Source: Rhodocyclaceae bacterium (GTDB lineage Bacteria > Pseudomonadota > Gammaproteobacteria > Burkholderiales > Rhodocyclaceae). From it: 64,000 bases of DNA. Location of the stretch: positions 1 to 64,000 of the forward strand of contig VMSX01000016.1 of the NCBI GenBank assembly GCA_013791905.1. The letters are read 5' to 3'. Positions 42,512 to 51,011 of this stretch are shown here, in pieces. The notes beneath the pieces were generated by a model. That model was not told the DNA's origin, did not search any database, and saw only the letters and a program-made list of their open reading frames with translations. Within the stretch, counting starts at the first letter, position 1, and every line of letters starts with the position of its first letter. The translations under genes and the position numbers were made by a program.

Positions 42512-43508
42512 CGCCCTGCTGACTGCCGTGATGGTTTGGTTACTGCTGATGCCTGCCGGGGCAGGGGCCACGGCGACCTGCACGGGAAGATTCGCCAATC
42601 CCATAACCGACATCTGCTGGAGCTGCATGATGCCCTTGCGCTTTGGCGGCATGGATTTGCTGTCGCTTGATCAGGAGGACACCCCGAATCCCGGTGGGTC
42701 GGCCGTCTGCATGTGTCCATCCCAGCTTCGGGTCGGATTCAAGGTGAGCTTCTGGGAGCCGGTCCGACGCGTGGATGTGGTGAGGCGACCGTTCTGCATG
42801 ACCAGCCTTGGCGGGATCGAACTCAATCCCGGTTTCGATGCGCCGCGAGGTTCCCGCTTCAGCCAGGACAGCACCTCCACGTCGTCCTTTTATCAGGTCC
42901 ATTGGTACGTCGATCCAGTCATTTTCTGGCTTGAGGCGATCTTCGACAACGCCTGTCTGGAGCAAAGCTCGTTCGATGTGGCGTATCTCACCGAGCTTGA
43001 TCCGATGTGGAACGACGACGAGCTGACTTTCATTTTCAATCCCGACGTGGCGCTCTTCGGCACGCTGCCGGCACGAGCGGCGTGCGCGGCCGATTGCGTC
43101 GCCGCGACGGTGGGGTTTCCGTCAAACACCTTGTTCTGGTGTGCCGGTTGCCAGGGAAGCCTGTATCCACTGAATGGCAATGTGCAGGCGCATATCGGTG
43201 GCGTGCAGGCCTCAAGCCTCGAAATGACGCGGCTGATCGCCAAGATGCACCGCGAGGGTTTGATGTGGGCCGCCTCGGGTGAGGATGGCCTGTGCGGTTA
43301 CTACCCACAGCCCATCATGGACAAGACCAATTACAAGTACCAGATGCTGTATCCGATTCCTCAGACCGAGAAGATTGCCGGGAAGTGCTGCCAGCCACTG
43401 GGGCGCTCGACGATCCTCTGGGGTGCCGGCAAGGAGTATCCCTTCGAGGGCGAGGATTTCGCCTACATGGTGTTCCGCAAGCGGAACTGCTGCCAGGGTG
43501 CATTTTGA
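42495..43508 (+). CDS. traU: F-type protein TraU
   Basis: A 337-residue Cys-rich secreted protein (about 17 cysteines). The signal peptide ends at GAGATATC. TDICWSCMMPLRFGG, VCMCPSQLRVGFKVSFWEP and PTRGSRFSQD-type stretches, and the C-terminal RKRNCCQG are typical TraU. It is needed for DNA transfer and pilus assembly. Its disulfides probably depend on the DsbC-type protein of the first transfer operon. Two bases separate it from trbC. Confidence 0.93.
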   Translation: MKSVPNALLTAVMVWLLLMPAGAGATATCTGRFANPITDICWSCMMPLRFGGMDLLSLDQEDTPNPGGSAVCMCPSQLRVGFKVSFWEPVRRVDVVRRPFCMTSLGGIELNPGFDAPRGSRFSQDSTSTSSFYQVHWYVDPVIFWLEAIFDNACLEQSSFDVAYLTELDPMWNDDELTFIFNPDVALFGTLPARAACAADCVAATVGFPSNTLFWCAGCQGSLYPLNGNVQAHIGGVQASSLEMTRLIAKMHREGLMWAASGEDGLCGYYPQPIMDKTNYKYQMLYPIPQTEKIAGKCCQPLGRSTILWGAGKEYPFEGEDFAYMVFRKRNCCQGAF

Positions 43509-43510
43509 AT

Positions 43511-44209
43511 ATGGTGACCGTGAAACATTGGATGGTGTCTGCCGCGCTCTCGTGTTGCGCCTGCGTCGCATGGGCACAAGCGGCATTGCCGAGCGATTTT
43601 GATATCCGACAGGCGCAGCAACGGATGCGTGATGCCATTGGGTCTGACGGCAGCCAGCCGGGCAACCTGCCGTCGTTGCCTGTCCCGCGGATCGAACGTT
43701 TGCCGATGCCCCAGGCCAGACAATCTGACATTGGCCAGATCGCCGAATCCTTCCGTTCCTTGCCAATTTCAAAGCCGGCGTCATCCGATCGCGGGCCGGA
43801 ACTGATGGTGTTCGTTTCCTTCTCGATACCCAGGCCTTCACTGGAACGTATCGTCGCCGAGTCCGAGCGAACCGGGGCGGTGCTGGTCTTGCGCGGACTG
43901 AAGGGCAATTCGCTGACACGGATGGGGGAAGAGGTTGCCCAGCTTATCGGTAAGCGTCATGTGACCGCCATCATCCATCCACCAGCCTTCACACAATTCA
44001 AGGTAACGCAGGTGCCGGCACTGGTCTTGGCGGATGCGTCGCAGGCAACGCGGATCGGCACAGATGGTTGTGCATCGCCGTCCAGTTTCGTGAAAGTCGA
44101 TGGTGATGTCAGCCAGGGCTATGCGCTCGATCTCATCGAGCGTCAGGCCCCCGCATGGTCGGAAGTCGCCAGGCGCTTTGCATCAAAGCTGGAGGAGCGT
44201 CGTCCGTGA
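43511..44209 (+). CDS. trbC: F-type pilus assembly protein TrbC
   Basis: A 232-residue periplasmic protein with a signal peptide ending at AWAQA. The C-terminal domain has ELMVFVSFSIPRPSLERIVAESERTGAVLVLRGL and FTQFKVTQVPALVL, the thioredoxin-like TrbC_Ftype fold without a CxxC. It partners TraW. ATG 43511 is the first in-frame ATG before the signal peptide; the frame runs open far upstream through traU but that part is antisense to family similarity. Confidence 0.9.
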   Translation: MVTVKHWMVSAALSCCACVAWAQAALPSDFDIRQAQQRMRDAIGSDGSQPGNLPSLPVPRIERLPMPQARQSDIGQIAESFRSLPISKPASSDRGPELMVFVSFSIPRPSLERIVAESERTGAVLVLRGLKGNSLTRMGEEVAQLIGKRHVTAIIHPPAFTQFKVTQVPALVLADASQATRIGTDGCASPSSFVKVDGDVSQGYALDLIERQAPAWSEVARRFASKLEERRP

Positions 44210-45405
44210 GCATGCGCAACCTGATCTTGCTGGTGTGTGTCCTGATCGCCGGGACGGCCGTTGCGCAAGGCTACGATGCCTCAACCGCTTTCAGTGACGG
44301 ACGCTCATTGGGGTCTGGAGCCATCGGTGGAGCACACCAGGGGATCGGCACGACAAACGCGACGGCCGTTGTTCCCGGCTACGGACAAGCCACCAGCCAA
44401 GCCGGCCTGTTTCAGGGGGGTATGGGGCAGATCTCGGGGCCAGGTGTGACCAAAGTCATGGACTGTTCCAGCCAGACACCGGATACGGACGCATTTCGGC
44501 GACAGGAGTGTGATGCGGTCAATTTTGTTGCGCGCAACCCGAGCGTGCGCCCGGCATTCTCGATTGATCGCGCCACCGATCCCCTGATCACCCGGAACAA
44601 CGCCATTGCCGCCAATCCGGCCATTCAACTCACCGGCGTCAATATCGGCGCGGCGACCGAGCAGTGCCGTGTCGTTACCCAAACAACCCCGGCGGTGTTC
44701 TCGACCGAGATATGTACCGAATATCGCCCCGTCACCAGCAACTATTGTTCGACCGCGCGCCAGATCAGTGTCGATCAGCATCACCTGTATCAATGCGTCG
44801 AGCAGATGCAGACCCTGAGCAACGCCAGTTGCTATATCGGTCAGCAGATCGCGGTGAGTACGAGCTACAACTACCAGTGCAATCAGACCGTTCAGGGCTA
44901 CGAGACATTGAGTTGTCGCCGCGGTGTCTCGGCGACCGTCGGATTTGGTCAATGCACGCCAGGAGCCTGGCTGGGCAGAACTGCGTTCATGGATTGCAGT
45001 TGGTGCGTCGATCCCTACATGGCCATGAACATTTTTTGCGGCAGTGATGGACGATCCTATGTTGTCGAACCCTATCGGTCTTATGACGGGGTCAATCGTT
45101 ACGACTACAACTGGATCGGCTATCCCTGGGACGGCAGCTATGGCCGCTTCCACGTGGCGGTGGCGCCAGGGCAGTCCGTGACCGACTACTACGTCAGCAA
45201 TCTCGGGTTTGGCTGCAACCTGTACGTTTACTTCAGCGTCAGTTGCAGTACCACGACCTGCACCCCTTCGATGCGGAACGTCAGTTCTGGCTGCAACTCA
45301 TCCGGGGGAACCGGGACGGGGGCGCCCTTGCAATTACCGATGTCCAAGACGGTCAGCAGCTGGACATCCAATGAATGCGCCACCCTGCAACAGCGAGCAC
45401 GCTGA
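44206..45405 (+). CDS. Cys-rich secreted transfer protein (TraN-like N-terminal piece)
   Basis: A 399-residue secreted protein with signal peptide ending at AVAQG and about 24 cysteines. QCRVVTQTTPAVFSTEICTEYRPVTSNYC and NYQCNQTVQGYETLSCRRG resemble the repeated Cys motifs of TraN-type mating-pair stabilisers. The C-terminal part is aromatic and Gly-rich (SYDGVNRYDYNWIGYPWDGSYG), as in surface beta proteins. GTG 44206 overlaps the trbC stop and has GGAGGAG 8 bases ahead; ATG 44212 is an alternative. It may be the front half of a split TraN or a separate adhesin. Confidence 0.7.
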   Translation: MSMRNLILLVCVLIAGTAVAQGYDASTAFSDGRSLGSGAIGGAHQGIGTTNATAVVPGYGQATSQAGLFQGGMGQISGPGVTKVMDCSSQTPDTDAFRRQECDAVNFVARNPSVRPAFSIDRATDPLITRNNAIAANPAIQLTGVNIGAATEQCRVVTQTTPAVFSTEICTEYRPVTSNYCSTARQISVDQHHLYQCVEQMQTLSNASCYIGQQIAVSTSYNYQCNQTVQGYETLSCRRGVSATVGFGQCTPGAWLGRTAFMDCSWCVDPYMAMNIFCGSDGRSYVVEPYRSYDGVNRYDYNWIGYPWDGSYGRFHVAVAPGQSVTDYYVSNLGFGCNLYVYFSVSCSTTTCTPSMRNVSSGCNSSGGTGTGAPLQLPMSKTVSSWTSNECATLQQRAR

Positions 45406-47486
45406 TGAGATTGCTGCTTCTGCTCATCGCCGTTCTCTTTGGTCTGAGCCCTGTCGCGTGGGCGGGCGATTGTCGCCTGGAGAGTTCGACCTGTGTCGAT
45501 ACCTCGGCGAGCAAGACAATTTCAGGCGTGGTCGTCACGCTGGCGGATGTCGGGGGCTGCTGGGAGTTTCAGGACAACTACACCTGCATCAAGCCCAACT
45601 CCATCGACTACTGCTCGGCATTGACGGCGGCAGGGTGCGGTCAGACGAGTTCGGTGTGCAGCGATACCGCGTTCAACGGCACGTGCAATACCTACACCAA
45701 GACTTTTCGCTGTGGCACCAGTCAGGGAACCCCCACCAATACGGTGAGGCTCGACAACACCTACACCCTGGTAACGGATACGGCCAATACGAGCCAATGT
45801 ACGTCCTATGCGCAGAATTCCCGATGCCGACTGTCGGCGCATACCTGCGTTGATTCCACGCCCTGCAAGCTCGATTCGAGTGGGGCGACCGTGTGTCTGG
45901 CAGGTGTCACGCCACCGGTGGGGGGATTGAATTCAACGGCCACCTGCTGGCGGTATCAGGATGATTACTCCTGTATTGCCGACAACCACATCGACTACTG
46001 CGCGGCCATCAAGGCGACACAAGGGTGCACTCAAGTCAGCGCTACCTGCGACAGCACGGCCTTCGATGGCTCCTGCAACCAATATACCCGGCGCTATCAA
46101 TGCACCAACGTCACCGCATCGACCTCGACACCGACCGTCGTCGAACTCAACACGTCCTATACGATCACGTCCAACACGCTGGATACCAGTCAATGCACGT
46201 CGTATGCCGACAGCGCAAATTGTGTCCATGCCGCAACCACATGTACCGATAGCACTCCCTGCAAGACGATCAATGGCCTGCAGGTTTGCCTGACGACGGT
46301 GTCTCCATTGCCGAGCGGGGCGCAAAGCGCGGGTGATTCCTGTTGGTCGCGTACCGAGGACTACACCTGTGCCGGTGCAACGTTGACGAACGATTGCCAA
46401 CCGTTGATCGATCGGGGCTGCACGCCGGTATCCTCGCAATGCATCGATCCCTTGCCTACGGGGGGCTGCGACATGAGCGAGCGAACGTACTCATGCCAGA
46501 CCTCGCCCGCAACACAGACCCAGCAAACGGTGTGTGACCAGCGGTCATTCTGCCAGGGAGGAACCAACTGCTTTGATACCAGCAATCCGGCGGATCAGGA
46601 CTTCGGACGTGCCATGGCGTCGATGGAAGCTGCTCGGGAGGCTGGGGTCTATGGGGAGGATCTGCGGCTGTTCAAAGGGGTGGGAGAGCGATGCCGCAAG
46701 AAGCTCTTCGGCTTGGTCGATTGCTGCAAGAAGGGCGGTGGCGGTGCGGCGCGTTCCAATCACAATCTGATGGCCACCGCCACGCAGGGCGTGATGATTG
46801 GCGGCCAACTCGCCATTAATGCAGGCAGCAAGTACATGTTCGACTTCATGTACCCAGAGTTCACCAGCTATGTCGAAGCCGGTGCGCAGGCCATGATTTC
46901 CTCGGAGGTGCTGTTCACTCCGACGAACTTCCAACCGTCCTTTACGTTTTACGGACTGACCCTCTCGACCGGTACGGTCAGTAGCGGCTTGTTGGGGGGA
47001 CCGATCTATTCGCTGGGATCGCTCGGCAGCTTCAATTTTTACTTCGATCCGTATTCACTGGCGGCAGCCGTAGCGCTCCAACTCCTGTCCGAATTACTGT
47101 CCTGCGAACAATCCGAACAAATGCTGGGGATGCACCGGGATGCCAACCTGTGTGTCTTTGTGGGCTCTTACTGCTCATCGCGAATCCCCATCATCAAGAC
47201 CTGCATCGAACAGACTCAGTCTTACTGCTGCTTCAACTCCCGTTTGGCCAAGATCATCAATGAGCAGGGCAGGGGACAGGTAGGCAAGACCTGGGGCAGT
47301 GGCGAGAACCCGGACTGTTCCGGCTTTACCACCGCCGAATTCGAGCAACTGGATTTCTCCCGGATTGACATGAGCGAGTTCATCCAGGAAGTGGCATCCA
47401 GCGTCCGAATGCCGGATGTGTCGTCCTTCGGACAGAACGTCCAGACCTCCGTTCAACAGCGTGTGAATAGCTACTACAGCCGATGA
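45405..47486 (+). CDS. traN: Mating-pair stabilisation protein TraN
   Basis: A 693-residue secreted protein with signal peptide ending at AWAGD and over 50 cysteines. The N-terminal 380 residues are tandem Cys-rich repeats. The C-terminal TraN domain has LFKGVGERCRKKLFGLVDCCKKGG, FVGSYCSSRIPIIKTCIEQTQSYCCFNSRLAKIINEQGRGQ and ends in a helical tail. TraN sits in the outer membrane and contacts recipient cells. ATG 45405 shares a base with the previous stop. It is the last classical tra gene of the second transfer cluster. Confidence 0.92.
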   Translation: MRLLLLLIAVLFGLSPVAWAGDCRLESSTCVDTSASKTISGVVVTLADVGGCWEFQDNYTCIKPNSIDYCSALTAAGCGQTSSVCSDTAFNGTCNTYTKTFRCGTSQGTPTNTVRLDNTYTLVTDTANTSQCTSYAQNSRCRLSAHTCVDSTPCKLDSSGATVCLAGVTPPVGGLNSTATCWRYQDDYSCIADNHIDYCAAIKATQGCTQVSATCDSTAFDGSCNQYTRRYQCTNVTASTSTPTVVELNTSYTITSNTLDTSQCTSYADSANCVHAATTCTDSTPCKTINGLQVCLTTVSPLPSGAQSAGDSCWSRTEDYTCAGATLTNDCQPLIDRGCTPVSSQCIDPLPTGGCDMSERTYSCQTSPATQTQQTVCDQRSFCQGGTNCFDTSNPADQDFGRAMASMEAAREAGVYGEDLRLFKGVGERCRKKLFGLVDCCKKGGGGAARSNHNLMATATQGVMIGGQLAINAGSKYMFDFMYPEFTSYVEAGAQAMISSEVLFTPTNFQPSFTFYGLTLSTGTVSSGLLGGPIYSLGSLGSFNFYFDPYSLAAAVALQLLSELLSCEQSEQMLGMHRDANLCVFVGSYCSSRIPIIKTCIEQTQSYCCFNSRLAKIINEQGRGQVGKTWGSGENPDCSGFTTAEFEQLDFSRIDMSEFIQEVASSVRMPDVSSFGQNVQTSVQQRVNSYYSR
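45471..46540 (+). repeat. Tandem Cys-rich repeats within traN
   Basis: Units begin at 45471 (CRLESSTCVD), 45825 (CRLSAHTCVDSTPC) and 46221 (CVHAATTCTDSTPC), about 118-132 codons each; the third is partial. Shared marks are CWxxxDxYxC, IDYC and QCTSYA. Confidence 0.8.
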
Positions 47487-47869
47487 TGCGATCTGCGATG
47501 GCCCTTTGTTTCTTTGCGCTCCTGTCGAGCGCCGATGTTCTGGCGGCTGATTTGAAGCAGCACCTGCTGATGGCGATCGATACGCCCAACGGGATGGCTG
47601 AAGGGAGGCTGGATGGCAACATGGCCGAGTTTTTCAAGGCTCAGACCCGTTCGTCTGCGCCGGTCATGGTCAAAGTCAGAACCTTGAAGCGCTTTCCAAC
47701 AGCGGGATGTGCCCGACTGGAGGCAACCCTGATCCAGGACGGGGTGCCAACCCAGCAAGGAAGCGCCTTCCCGTTTGCCATTCGCTACGAAATCAACCTG
47801 TGTAGGGATGGGCGTCCGCCGACGGAAGGTATCGACCTGGATGCCGCCTCGCGCGTTCTTCCACGGTAG
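47483..47869 (+). CDS. Small secreted protein of the transfer cluster
   Basis: A 128-residue protein with signal peptide (MALCFFALLSSADVLAAD) and a mixed alpha/beta mature part with two cysteines (AGCARLEATLI and YEINLCRDG) that could form one disulfide. It overlaps the traN stop by ATGA, so it belongs to the same operon. I do not recognise a family. It may be a periplasmic helper of TraN or the pilus tip. Confidence 0.7.
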   Translation: MMRSAMALCFFALLSSADVLAADLKQHLLMAIDTPNGMAEGRLDGNMAEFFKAQTRSSAPVMVKVRTLKRFPTAGCARLEATLIQDGVPTQQGSAFPFAIRYEINLCRDGRPPTEGIDLDAASRVLPR

Positions 47870-47925
47870 CCACCAGCGTTGTAGCAAGAAAATTTATCGA
47901 CAACCCCAAGTAGGAAAAGCAATAC

Positions 47926-48219
47926 ATGAACAAATTAGAGCTGATCGAAGCATTGGCAACCAAGTCCAACCTGACGAGATTTAGTGCGTGCCGTGCAATT
48001 GATATTCTGGTCAATGAAGTGGTGACGGCGGTGACCCAAGGCAAGAAAGTGACGATCGCAGGCTTTGGAACCTTCAAGCCGGCTGCCCGTGCCGCACGTG
48101 TTGGCAAGAACCCGAAGACTGGAGCCCCCATCAAAATCCAGGCGACGACGGTCCCAAAGTTCACCCCCGGTGTCGCTTTCAGGGACATGGTTGCCAAGGA
48201 GGGCAAGAGCGCGAGGTAG
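47926..48219 (+). CDS. HU/IHF-family DNA-binding protein
   Basis: A 97-residue HU-like protein. MNKLELIEALATKSNLTRFSACRAID and the signature GFGTFKPAARAARVGKNPKTGAPI are intact; the DNA-binding arm is at residues about 53-75. It bends DNA and could help oriT, replication or recombination of the element. A GC-poor 56-base gap separates it from the upstream gene, so it may have its own promoter. Confidence 0.93.
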   Translation: MNKLELIEALATKSNLTRFSACRAIDILVNEVVTAVTQGKKVTIAGFGTFKPAARAARVGKNPKTGAPIKIQATTVPKFTPGVAFRDMVAKEGKSAR

Positions 48220-48262
48220 CTTCCAGCGTTGCAGATTGCCTGCGACGGGCAGAATAAATAAT

Positions 48263-48324
48263 AAACGCTCGTTGATTTTCTCTTGCGCTGATTCTTCAGG
48301 CAAGGCAAAATTCAACGGTCGTTT
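48263..48324. promoter_or_regulatory. Inverted repeat upstream of the second hipBA
   Basis: AAACGCTCGTTGA (48263-48275) and TCAACGGTCGTTT (48312-48324) are inverted copies with 11 of 13 bases matching, 17 bases before the hipB ATG. It is a possible pair of HipB half-sites. Confidence 0.5.
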
Positions 48325-48341
48325 ATCTTTTGGAGGGCGCC

Positions 48342-48590
48342 ATGACCCGTGAAGTCAGTATTTCCTCGATCCGGGAACTGGGAGATACCCTCCGCCGGGT
48401 TCGGAAAGAATCGGGACTGACGCAACGGGATGCCGCAGCCCTGTGCAACGTCAGTCTACCGTTTCTCAATGGGCTTGAGCAGGGTAAAGCGACGGCACAG
48501 ATCGGCAAGGTTCTGACCGTTTGCCAGCGTTTCGGCATCGATGTTCGCTTGCGATTGCCGATGGCGCCCGATAGCGGGGGTGACGCATGA
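48342..48590 (+). CDS. hipB: HipB-like HTH antitoxin (second pair)
   Basis: An 82-residue protein that is one Xre-type HTH (LGDTLRRVRKESGLTQRDAAALCNVSLPFLNGLEQGKATAQIGKVLTVCQRFGI), as in HipB. GGAGGG lies 7 bases before ATG 48342, which is preferred to the TTG at 48330. Its stop overlaps the hipA start by 4 bases. It should bind the partner kinase and repress the pair. Confidence 0.9.
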   Translation: MTREVSISSIRELGDTLRRVRKESGLTQRDAAALCNVSLPFLNGLEQGKATAQIGKVLTVCQRFGIDVRLRLPMAPDSGGDA

Positions 48591-49951
48591 GTCAGTTGCG
48601 CGTGCTGTCGGATGGCGTATGGATCGGTACGCTCGATGTCACTGAAGGCCGGTGGTCATTTGCCTATGCTCCAGAATGGACGCTACATCCTCTCGCCCCC
48701 GGATTCCCATTAACGGTCCGTGACTACCAGGATGCGGGCGAACATCGCCCCGTGGAGTGGTTCTTCGAGAACCTGTTGCCGGAGGGCCGATTGCGGGAAC
48801 TCATTGCCTTTCGCGATCGGATCGATCCCCGTGACAGTTGGGCGTTCCTCGTGCGGCACGGCCAGGACACGGCCGGCGCCTTGTCTCTCGTTCTGGTTAA
48901 TCCCGACGGCGATGTTCCCGGCGAAGTGCTGGTGCCACTCTCACAGGAAGACCTGCAGGCGAAGATCGAGGAATCGCGCAAGCGCAATTTGCCCTTGATG
49001 GTGTCTTGGGACGACATCCGCATGTCACTGGCCGGTGCCCAAGAGAAGCTTGGCTTGCGGATTGATCCCGATGGCGTAATGTTTCTTCCCGAAGGAACCG
49101 CGGCTTCCACGCACATCGTGAAGCCCGAGAATGCCAGCGCGGATTTCCCTTTTTGTCCGGCCAACGAATTCTTCTGTATGCGCCTGGCGGACGAACTCAA
49201 GGTGCCCGTACCGCAGGTGTCGTTACGGCACCTGCCCGAACCGCTATACATCATCGAGCGCTTCGATCGCAATCGGCCGAAACCAAAAAAAGGAGAGGGC
49301 GCTTCTCCCATCAAGCGGTTGCACCAGATCGATTTATGTCAGGCGCTCGGGGTATCGCCGTCACGGAAATACGAAAGCGAAGGCGGGCTGGGTCTCCATC
49401 ACCTGTTCGAGGTGCTGCTGGGGCCATTCATTGATCGGCCTGCCGTTGCCGTCAATGCCGTCATTCAGTGGGTGGCCTTCAATTACCTGATCGGCAACCT
49501 CGACGCGCACGCGAAGAACATCGCCTTCCTGCTGCGTGGGCAGAAAGCCGAGGTAGCCCCCTTCTACGACATGCTGTGTGTCGAGGCCTACTTGCCGCGC
49601 GCCACAATGTCGATGAGTATTGCCGGCGAGAACAAACCCGGATGGGTCGAAGGCATCCACTGGGATGCACTGGCTTACGAAGCGAGAGTCGCACCGCGTT
49701 TGGTACGCGGCGTCTTGTCGCGCATGAATGCCGCCTTGCCTGATGCCATTTCCAAGGTCATCGGTGATGAGCGTTTGCAATCTGTCGAGCGTGATTTCAT
49801 CCGGACGAAGATTCTTCCGGTGATTACCGAGCGCCAGGAGTTTCTGGTCGATGCATTGGCATCACTCCATGTGCCCCTTGCCGATCTGATCAATTCGCGT
49901 GAGCTTTCCGCTGTGGTTGTCGACCGACTGAAATCACTACCAACGACCTGA
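48587..49951 (+). CDS. hipA: HipA-like kinase toxin (second pair)
   Basis: A 454-residue HipA-family kinase, closer to E. coli HipA in layout than the one at 33455. MSLAGAQEKLGLR near residue 147 is the P-loop-like motif, STHIVKPENASADFPFCPANEFFCMRLA follows, GNLDAHAKNIAF near residues 303-314 is the catalytic loop and VAPFYDML holds the metal Asp. All look intact. With the preceding hipB it forms a second growth-control module in the same island. Confidence 0.93.
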   Translation: MSQLRVLSDGVWIGTLDVTEGRWSFAYAPEWTLHPLAPGFPLTVRDYQDAGEHRPVEWFFENLLPEGRLRELIAFRDRIDPRDSWAFLVRHGQDTAGALSLVLVNPDGDVPGEVLVPLSQEDLQAKIEESRKRNLPLMVSWDDIRMSLAGAQEKLGLRIDPDGVMFLPEGTAASTHIVKPENASADFPFCPANEFFCMRLADELKVPVPQVSLRHLPEPLYIIERFDRNRPKPKKGEGASPIKRLHQIDLCQALGVSPSRKYESEGGLGLHHLFEVLLGPFIDRPAVAVNAVIQWVAFNYLIGNLDAHAKNIAFLLRGQKAEVAPFYDMLCVEAYLPRATMSMSIAGENKPGWVEGIHWDALAYEARVAPRLVRGVLSRMNAALPDAISKVIGDERLQSVERDFIRTKILPVITERQEFLVDALASLHVPLADLINSRELSAVVVDRLKSLPTT

Positions 49952-50046
49952 CCTCAATATCCGCCAGGATGGCAGAAGGATATTTTGGGAGTCGATCTGA
50001 TAGATTGGCGTTTGGCTCAACCGGCCATTGAACGAGGACCCGTCAC

Positions 50047-50490
50047 GTGTCGAATATCGTAACTGCACTCAAAGATGAAGTTTCGCGCATCGCCCGCAAG
50101 GAAGCTCGCAATGAAACAGCTCAACTGAAGAAAGCGGTGGCCCGTTATCGATCTGATATTGCCGATCTGAAACGGAGGCTTGCCGCCACGGAGCAATCCT
50201 TGACCAAAATTCGGAAGTCAGGTGGCGCACCTCATCCAAGTACTCCGGCATCCACGCCAGAGGGCAACGCCGGCATTCGGTTCAGTGCAAAAGGCTTTCG
50301 TACCCTGCGCGAACGACTGGACTTGTCGGGGCCGGAAACAGCCAAGCTGTTACGTGTCTCGGTTCAGACGATTTACAACTGGGAGGCTGGATCGTCAAAA
50401 CCTCGCGAACCGCAACTCTCCGCGATTGCCGTTCTCCGTAAGGCAGGTAAGCGTGAGGTCGCGGCCAGGCTTGCTGAATTGACCGCATGA
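50047..50490 (+). CDS. Coiled-coil plus XRE-type HTH regulator
   Basis: A 147-residue protein with an N-terminal coiled coil (about residues 10-58, IARKEARNETAQLKKAVARYRSDIADLKRRLAATEQ-like heptads) and a C-terminal HTH (FRTLRERLDLSGPETAKLLRVSVQTIYNWEAG, about residues 81-115). The start is GTG 50047. It is alone between hipA and a toxin-antitoxin pair. It could be the regulator that reads one of the palindromes in the island, but nothing in the sequence proves this. Confidence 0.8.
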   Translation: MSNIVTALKDEVSRIARKEARNETAQLKKAVARYRSDIADLKRRLAATEQSLTKIRKSGGAPHPSTPASTPEGNAGIRFSAKGFRTLRERLDLSGPETAKLLRVSVQTIYNWEAGSSKPREPQLSAIAVLRKAGKREVAARLAELTA

Positions 50491-50573
50491 ACTTGAAACT
50501 AACGATGGCAAGGTGTGGCACTCCTGCGTGTTTGTCGCAGGTTGTCGATGAGTTGGTCAGATCTTTTGAAACG

Positions 50574-50588
50574 CGCCCTGCAAGGGCG
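50574..50588 (+). terminator. Possible weak terminator after the XRE regulator
   Basis: CGCCCT-GCA-AGGGCG is a perfect 6-bp stem with a 3-base loop followed by TATTT. The T-run is short, so this is only a candidate. Confidence 0.35.
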
Positions 50589-50675
50589 TATTTCGGCTGG
50601 CAGATTATTGGGGTTGTGATTTACTCGACGCTCATTGGGTGAGCATCCCCTGCGGAGAAAAGCATGGCACACCAT

Positions 50676-50693
50676 GTAGCACATAAGTGCTAC
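50676..50693. promoter_or_regulatory. Palindrome upstream of the RHH/RelE pair
   Basis: GTAGCAC-ATAA-GTGCTAC is a perfect 7-base-arm inverted repeat 32 bases before the antitoxin ATG, the size of an RHH operator. Confidence 0.65.
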
Positions 50694-50725
50694 TATGGTG
50701 CCAATTTCTATCCGGAATGCCTGCC

Positions 50726-51010
50726 ATGACGACCACGACCATTCGCCTGCCCGAAGACCTGAAGGCCCGGGTGGCTGCCGCGGCGAAACGCTCCGGAACG
50801 ACTGCCCATGGATTCATTCTGGAAGCCATCTCAGAAAAGACTCAGCAGGCGGAACTCAGGGCGGATTTTGATGCCGTTGCCGAACAGCGTTACGCCAACA
50901 TCGTGTCCTCTGGCAAAACCATTCCCTGGAACGAGATGCGCAAGTATCTTGAAGCGCGTGTCGCTGAAAAACCTGCCAAGCGTCCCACAGCCAGGAAGCT
51001 GGCACGCTGA
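50726..51010 (+). CDS. RHH antitoxin (CopG/RelB-like)
   Basis: A 94-residue protein. The ribbon-helix-helix (TTTIRLPEDLKARVAAAAKRSGTTAHGFILEAI) is at the N-terminus, and the C-terminal part (TIPWNEMRKYLEARVAEK) is the usual toxin-binding tail. ATG 50726 is used; ATG 50717 is also in frame but leaves no room for a ribosome site. It ends one base before the RelE-like toxin frame, with a GTG start at 51012. Confidence 0.85.
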   Translation: MTTTTIRLPEDLKARVAAAAKRSGTTAHGFILEAISEKTQQAELRADFDAVAEQRYANIVSSGKTIPWNEMRKYLEARVAEKPAKRPTARKLAR

Positions 51011-51011
51011 C

